Source: a bacterium (GTDB lineage: Bacteria > Patescibacteriota > Gracilibacteria > UM-FILTER-43-11). Taken from it: 17,121 bases of DNA. How positions within the stretch are numbered: position 1 is the stretch's first letter; each line of letters opens with the position of its first letter. The position numbers were made by a program, and so were the translations under genes. The notes below the pieces were generated by a model. The model was not told the DNA's origin. It did not search any database and was given only the letters and a program-made list of their open reading frames with translations. Shown in pieces: positions 15,434 to 17,121 of the stretch. The stretch lies in assembly GCA_030426875.1 (NCBI GenBank), contig JAUHXI010000008.1, positions 1 through 17,121 of the forward strand. Direction: 5' to 3'.

Positions 15434-15575
15434 CAGTTCGCATCTCAAAAAAGATAATAGTTTAAATTGATGGTTTTGTAGCAAATTCAAAATAAGTAAA
15501 AAAAGGTGATCCCTATTTTCAAAATACTCCGAAAATGGCTTAATCAAAGTTTAAATTAGTTCTTTTTAAATTTTT

Positions 15576-15654
15576 TGGTGTCACCAGCTGGAATTGAACC
15601 AGCGACCTCAGGCTTATGAGGCCTCTGACTCTTGAAAATAGCCAGAGTAACACC
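15576..15654 (-). tRNA. tRNA-Met(CAT)-like element with aberrant 5' half
   Basis: On the minus strand the 3' portion is a textbook tRNA. It has anticodon loop CTCATAA with anticodon CAT (15618-15616), a stem of GGC/GCC plus one further pair, variable loop AGGTC, T-arm GCTGG-TTCAATT-CCAGC (15603-15587), then TGGTGAC, discriminator A and an encoded CCA (15578-15576). The 5' half does not fit. No GTCACCA-like strand pairs with TGGTGAC, and the D-arm region (CTGGCT, loop, AGTCAG) lacks the usual GG and A14 positions. An alternative 8-bp acceptor can form between GGTGTTAC (15654-15647) and GTGACACC (15584-15577), but it leaves extra bases beside the T-arm. It could be a degenerate tRNA gene, a 3' tRNA fragment left as an attachment site, or a tRNA mimic. 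Functional tRNA status is doubtful. Confidence 0.5.
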
Positions 15655-15673
15655 TATTTTTTACTTTATTTAA

Positions 15674-15790
15674 GCCAATTATCTAGGTCGAGAAGACAAA
15701 AATCTCATTATCAGCCAAGGACCACAGGCTCTTTATTTGGAGTTTAGCAAAATTCTAAGAAATATCAAAGATTTATATCACTTACCTCAT
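15674..15790 (+). pseudogene. Coding-like fragment without a start codon
   Basis: After a TAA at 15671-15673 the plus-strand frame reads as plausible protein (LGREDKNLIISQGPQALYLE, then FSKILRNIKDLY) with purine-first codon usage. It has no ATG near its start. The frame stays open to 15913, but composition beyond about 15790 becomes less coding-like, and there it overlaps a better minus-strand frame. I read it as a remnant of a gene truncated at both ends. The family is not recognised. Confidence 0.3.
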
Positions 15791-15971
15791 AAATATGATG
15801 AGCATCAAGTCCATGTTTTTTCGCTAACAAGATTTCAAGAAATCTTTCTACACCTAGGATTTCTACATGACCACCTAATGAATCCAAACGAGCCACAAAG
15901 GATAAGTCCGTAGCTCCTGTTAGAGGTAAAATTGTAGTGACATGAAATGAGTCTGAATTTGATATGGCCAT
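15765..15971 (-). CDS. Small hypothetical protein or fragment (68 aa)
   Basis: The frame from the ATG at 15971 ends at TGA 15765-15767. It can be extended to a TTG at 16064, but that start would lie inside the promoter of the divergent gene. From about residue 15 (TGATDLSFVARLDSLGGHVE) codons are strongly G-first (GGT, GTA, GAA, GAT, GCT), which is typical of real coding sequence. The upstream part is not. An AGAGG stretch lies only 3-4 nt before the ATG, closer than an ideal ribosome-binding site. There is no signal peptide or membrane segment. The uneven coding signal suggests a truncated gene end rather than an intact small gene. I do not recognise the family. Confidence 0.35.
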   Translation of the reverse strand: MAISNSDSFHVTTILPLTGATDLSFVARLDSLGGHVEILGVERFLEILLAKKHGLDAHHIYEVSDINL

Positions 15972-16057
15972 AAACCTCTTTGGCTGAAATAATCTAGTAG
16001 TTATTTCAATGGGATTGTGAGTGCTAAAATCTGAGAGGCTTTTTAGACAAATTATAG

Positions 16058-16085
16058 TTGACAAATTTAAAAAAATTATTAAAAT
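16058..16085 (+). promoter_or_regulatory. sigma70-type promoter of the unknown gene at 16117
   Basis: A perfect -35 TTGACA (16058-16063), a 16-nt A/T-rich spacer and a -10 TAAAAT (16080-16085, 5 of 6 consensus) lie just upstream of the ATG at 16117. The predicted start near 16092 gives a leader of about 25 nt without a Shine-Dalgarno sequence. This is the best promoter seen in the window. Confidence 0.55.
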
Positions 16086-16116
16086 TGTATTCCGTGTTTA
16101 ACCCTCCACATATACA

Positions 16117-17121
16117 ATGAGTGAATATGAAAAATCCCCCCCCCCAATATTAATCACTGATCCATCAGTAATTTTTTCTGAAGCAAGACGAATTGGTATC
16201 GATTTAGGTCCAGGTGTAGAACCAGATCCATACGAGCCTTCTGATCTATTATGTGCTGAAGTAAGATCTTTAATGCGCATTCTTGAAGCCATAGATGTAG
16301 AGGATCGTTCAACATATAGTCTCCCGGAGGACTGGGTGCCGGATGATGCAGTACAAAATCTAATTGAGATTCAAGATGGATTGATTATTGGTGAAACTCG
16401 AATATTTCGTAATGCTATGTGGTCTTCCGAATTTGTGCATAGCTCAGATTTAATGTTGCCTCTAGGTATCCTTGCGGAAAAGCTAATGAATGAGGGCGAT
16501 GTAATTACATCCATTGATAAGTTTAGAATTTTTAAACACATTCGTAGAGAAATGATCATTTTAGGAGGAAAAAATGTGAGGTCTAAAGATTTAGAAGGTA
16601 AGTATGAGGGCAGTCCATCTTTTTCGGCGGAATTGAAAACAGCTCACGGAGAAGAGATTGCCATTGCAGGATTTGAGAAGGGGGACATGATTCCAGTTCG
16701 GAGTGTAAATAATGCCTTGCTATCTGAAATTATCTATAATTTTTCAAGAAGAACTATTAGTGAAAATGGGATTGCACTTCCAATGGCGCCTATTCCAATT
16801 TCTAAAGAAGAAATGGATATTGCTTCAGAATTGCCATCATCCGCAGCACTTTCTATGGCCATTGATGTTGTAATTAGGGGGTCAATGCAGATTCCAGGTA
16901 GAATGTTTTATAGGTTGTCAGCCAATTTTTCGCAAGGGGGACTAGTGGGAGGTTTTGAAGACTTCAAAACGCCCTCTATGGATGATTTATTAAATGGTGG
17001 TTCATTGACTCTAGAAATGCCATCGAAGGATAGTGTGAAGCCAACAAAAACTGGGTATGTGATAGTTCCAATTTCTTTTCAATTTAATAATGCTGATGGA
17101 TCTTCGGTGGGAGGTGGCATA
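16117..17121 (+). CDS. Hypothetical protein, N-terminal part, with C10 tract near the start
   Basis: The frame is open from the ATG at 16117 to the window edge, 335 codons with the C-terminus missing. It begins MSEYEKSPPPILITDPSVIF. There is no signal peptide or clear membrane helix. The protein is soluble-looking, rich in Glu, Ser, Ile and Pro, with a Met-dense stretch near residues 225-280. Codon usage (GAA, GAT, GTA, GGT) is coding-like throughout, and minus-strand ORFs across it are shadows. Codons 7-10 contain ten consecutive C residues (16136-16145), very unusual in such AT-rich DNA. A change of one C would shift the frame directly after the start. I do not recognise the family; a contingency-type surface or defence gene is possible but unsupported. 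Confidence 0.75.
   Translation, partial: MSEYEKSPPPILITDPSVIFSEARRIGIDLGPGVEPDPYEPSDLLCAEVRSLMRILEAIDVEDRSTYSLPEDWVPDDAVQNLIEIQDGLIIGETRIFRNAMWSSEFVHSSDLMLPLGILAEKLMNEGDVITSIDKFRIFKHIRREMIILGGKNVRSKDLEGKYEGSPSFSAELKTAHGEEIAIAGFEKGDMIPVRSVNNALLSEIIYNFSRRTISENGIALPMAPIPISKEEMDIASELPSSAALSMAIDVVIRGSMQIPGRMFYRLSANFSQGGLVGGFEDFKTPSMDDLLNGGSLTLEMPSKDSVKPTKTGYVIVPISFQFNNADGSSVGGGI

Noticed and set aside
16098..16559. Minus-strand ORFs over the gene at 16117.
   Set aside because: The plus frame has consistent G-first, coding-like codon usage over 335 codons, while the minus frames are short and poorly coding.
1..17121. CRISPR array, insertion sequence or integrase gene.
   Set aside because: I saw no regularly spaced short repeats, no transposase or tyrosine/serine recombinase motifs, and no paired terminal inverted repeats with target duplications in the window.

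Overview
The window is a 17.1-kb, AT-rich bacterial segment read with the standard code, since several genes end cleanly at TGA. Most starts (1087, 5443, 9101, 10802, 15374, 16117) lack a clear Shine-Dalgarno sequence. An S-layer-homology (SLH) protein, a DUF3068-type sensor kinase and a Hen1/Pnkp cassette occur together. This suggests an environmental, probably metagenome-derived lineage. A Patescibacteria/CPR-type genome such as Peregrinibacteria is one possibility, but the lineage cannot be fixed from the sequence alone.

Region 1 (1-5.4 kb, minus strand) is an envelope polysaccharide locus. In transcription order it holds a degenerate histidine-kinase-like protein, a stand-alone receiver domain, a processive cellulose-synthase-like GT2 glycosyltransferase, two tiny overlapping helical ORFs (75 and 58 aa), a membrane-anchored GH9-like (endoglucanase-fold) protein, and the N-terminal 362 residues of a secreted SLH protein. 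The junctions overlap or nearly abut from the pseudokinase through to the GH9-like gene, which looks like one operon. The SLH gene probably has its own promoter.

Region 2 (5.4-9.5 kb, plus strand) is divergent from region 1. It encodes a 1213-aa sensor kinase (DUF3068 ectodomain, membrane block, CHASE, PAS, HisKA, HATPase) followed 16 nt later by a single-domain response regulator. The window therefore carries one full kinase, one ATP-lid-less kinase-like protein and two receiver-only proteins, which may form a phosphorelay controlling the polysaccharide genes (inference).

Region 3 (9.5-11.5 kb, plus strand) starts with a wrecked FAD-dependent monooxygenase pseudogene with internal deletions, a frameshift and a detached C-terminal remnant. 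A small secreted, membrane-anchored netrin/TIMP-like protein follows. A pair of diverged structured direct repeats flanks that gene.

Region 4 (11.5-15.4 kb, minus strand) is a complete bacterial RNA-repair cassette. hen1 (3'-terminal RNA ribose 2'-O-methyltransferase) and pnkp (kinase-phosphatase-ligase) overlap by 4 nt. Upstream on the same strand lies an aberrant tRNA-Met(CAT)-like element. It has an intact 3' half including CCA but an abnormal 5' half.

Region 5 (15.6-17.1 kb) is a scar-like stretch with fragmentary coding signals on both strands. It leads to a plus-strand gene of unknown function that runs off the window, has a good sigma70-type promoter, and carries a C10 homopolymer within its first ten codons, a candidate phase-variation tract.
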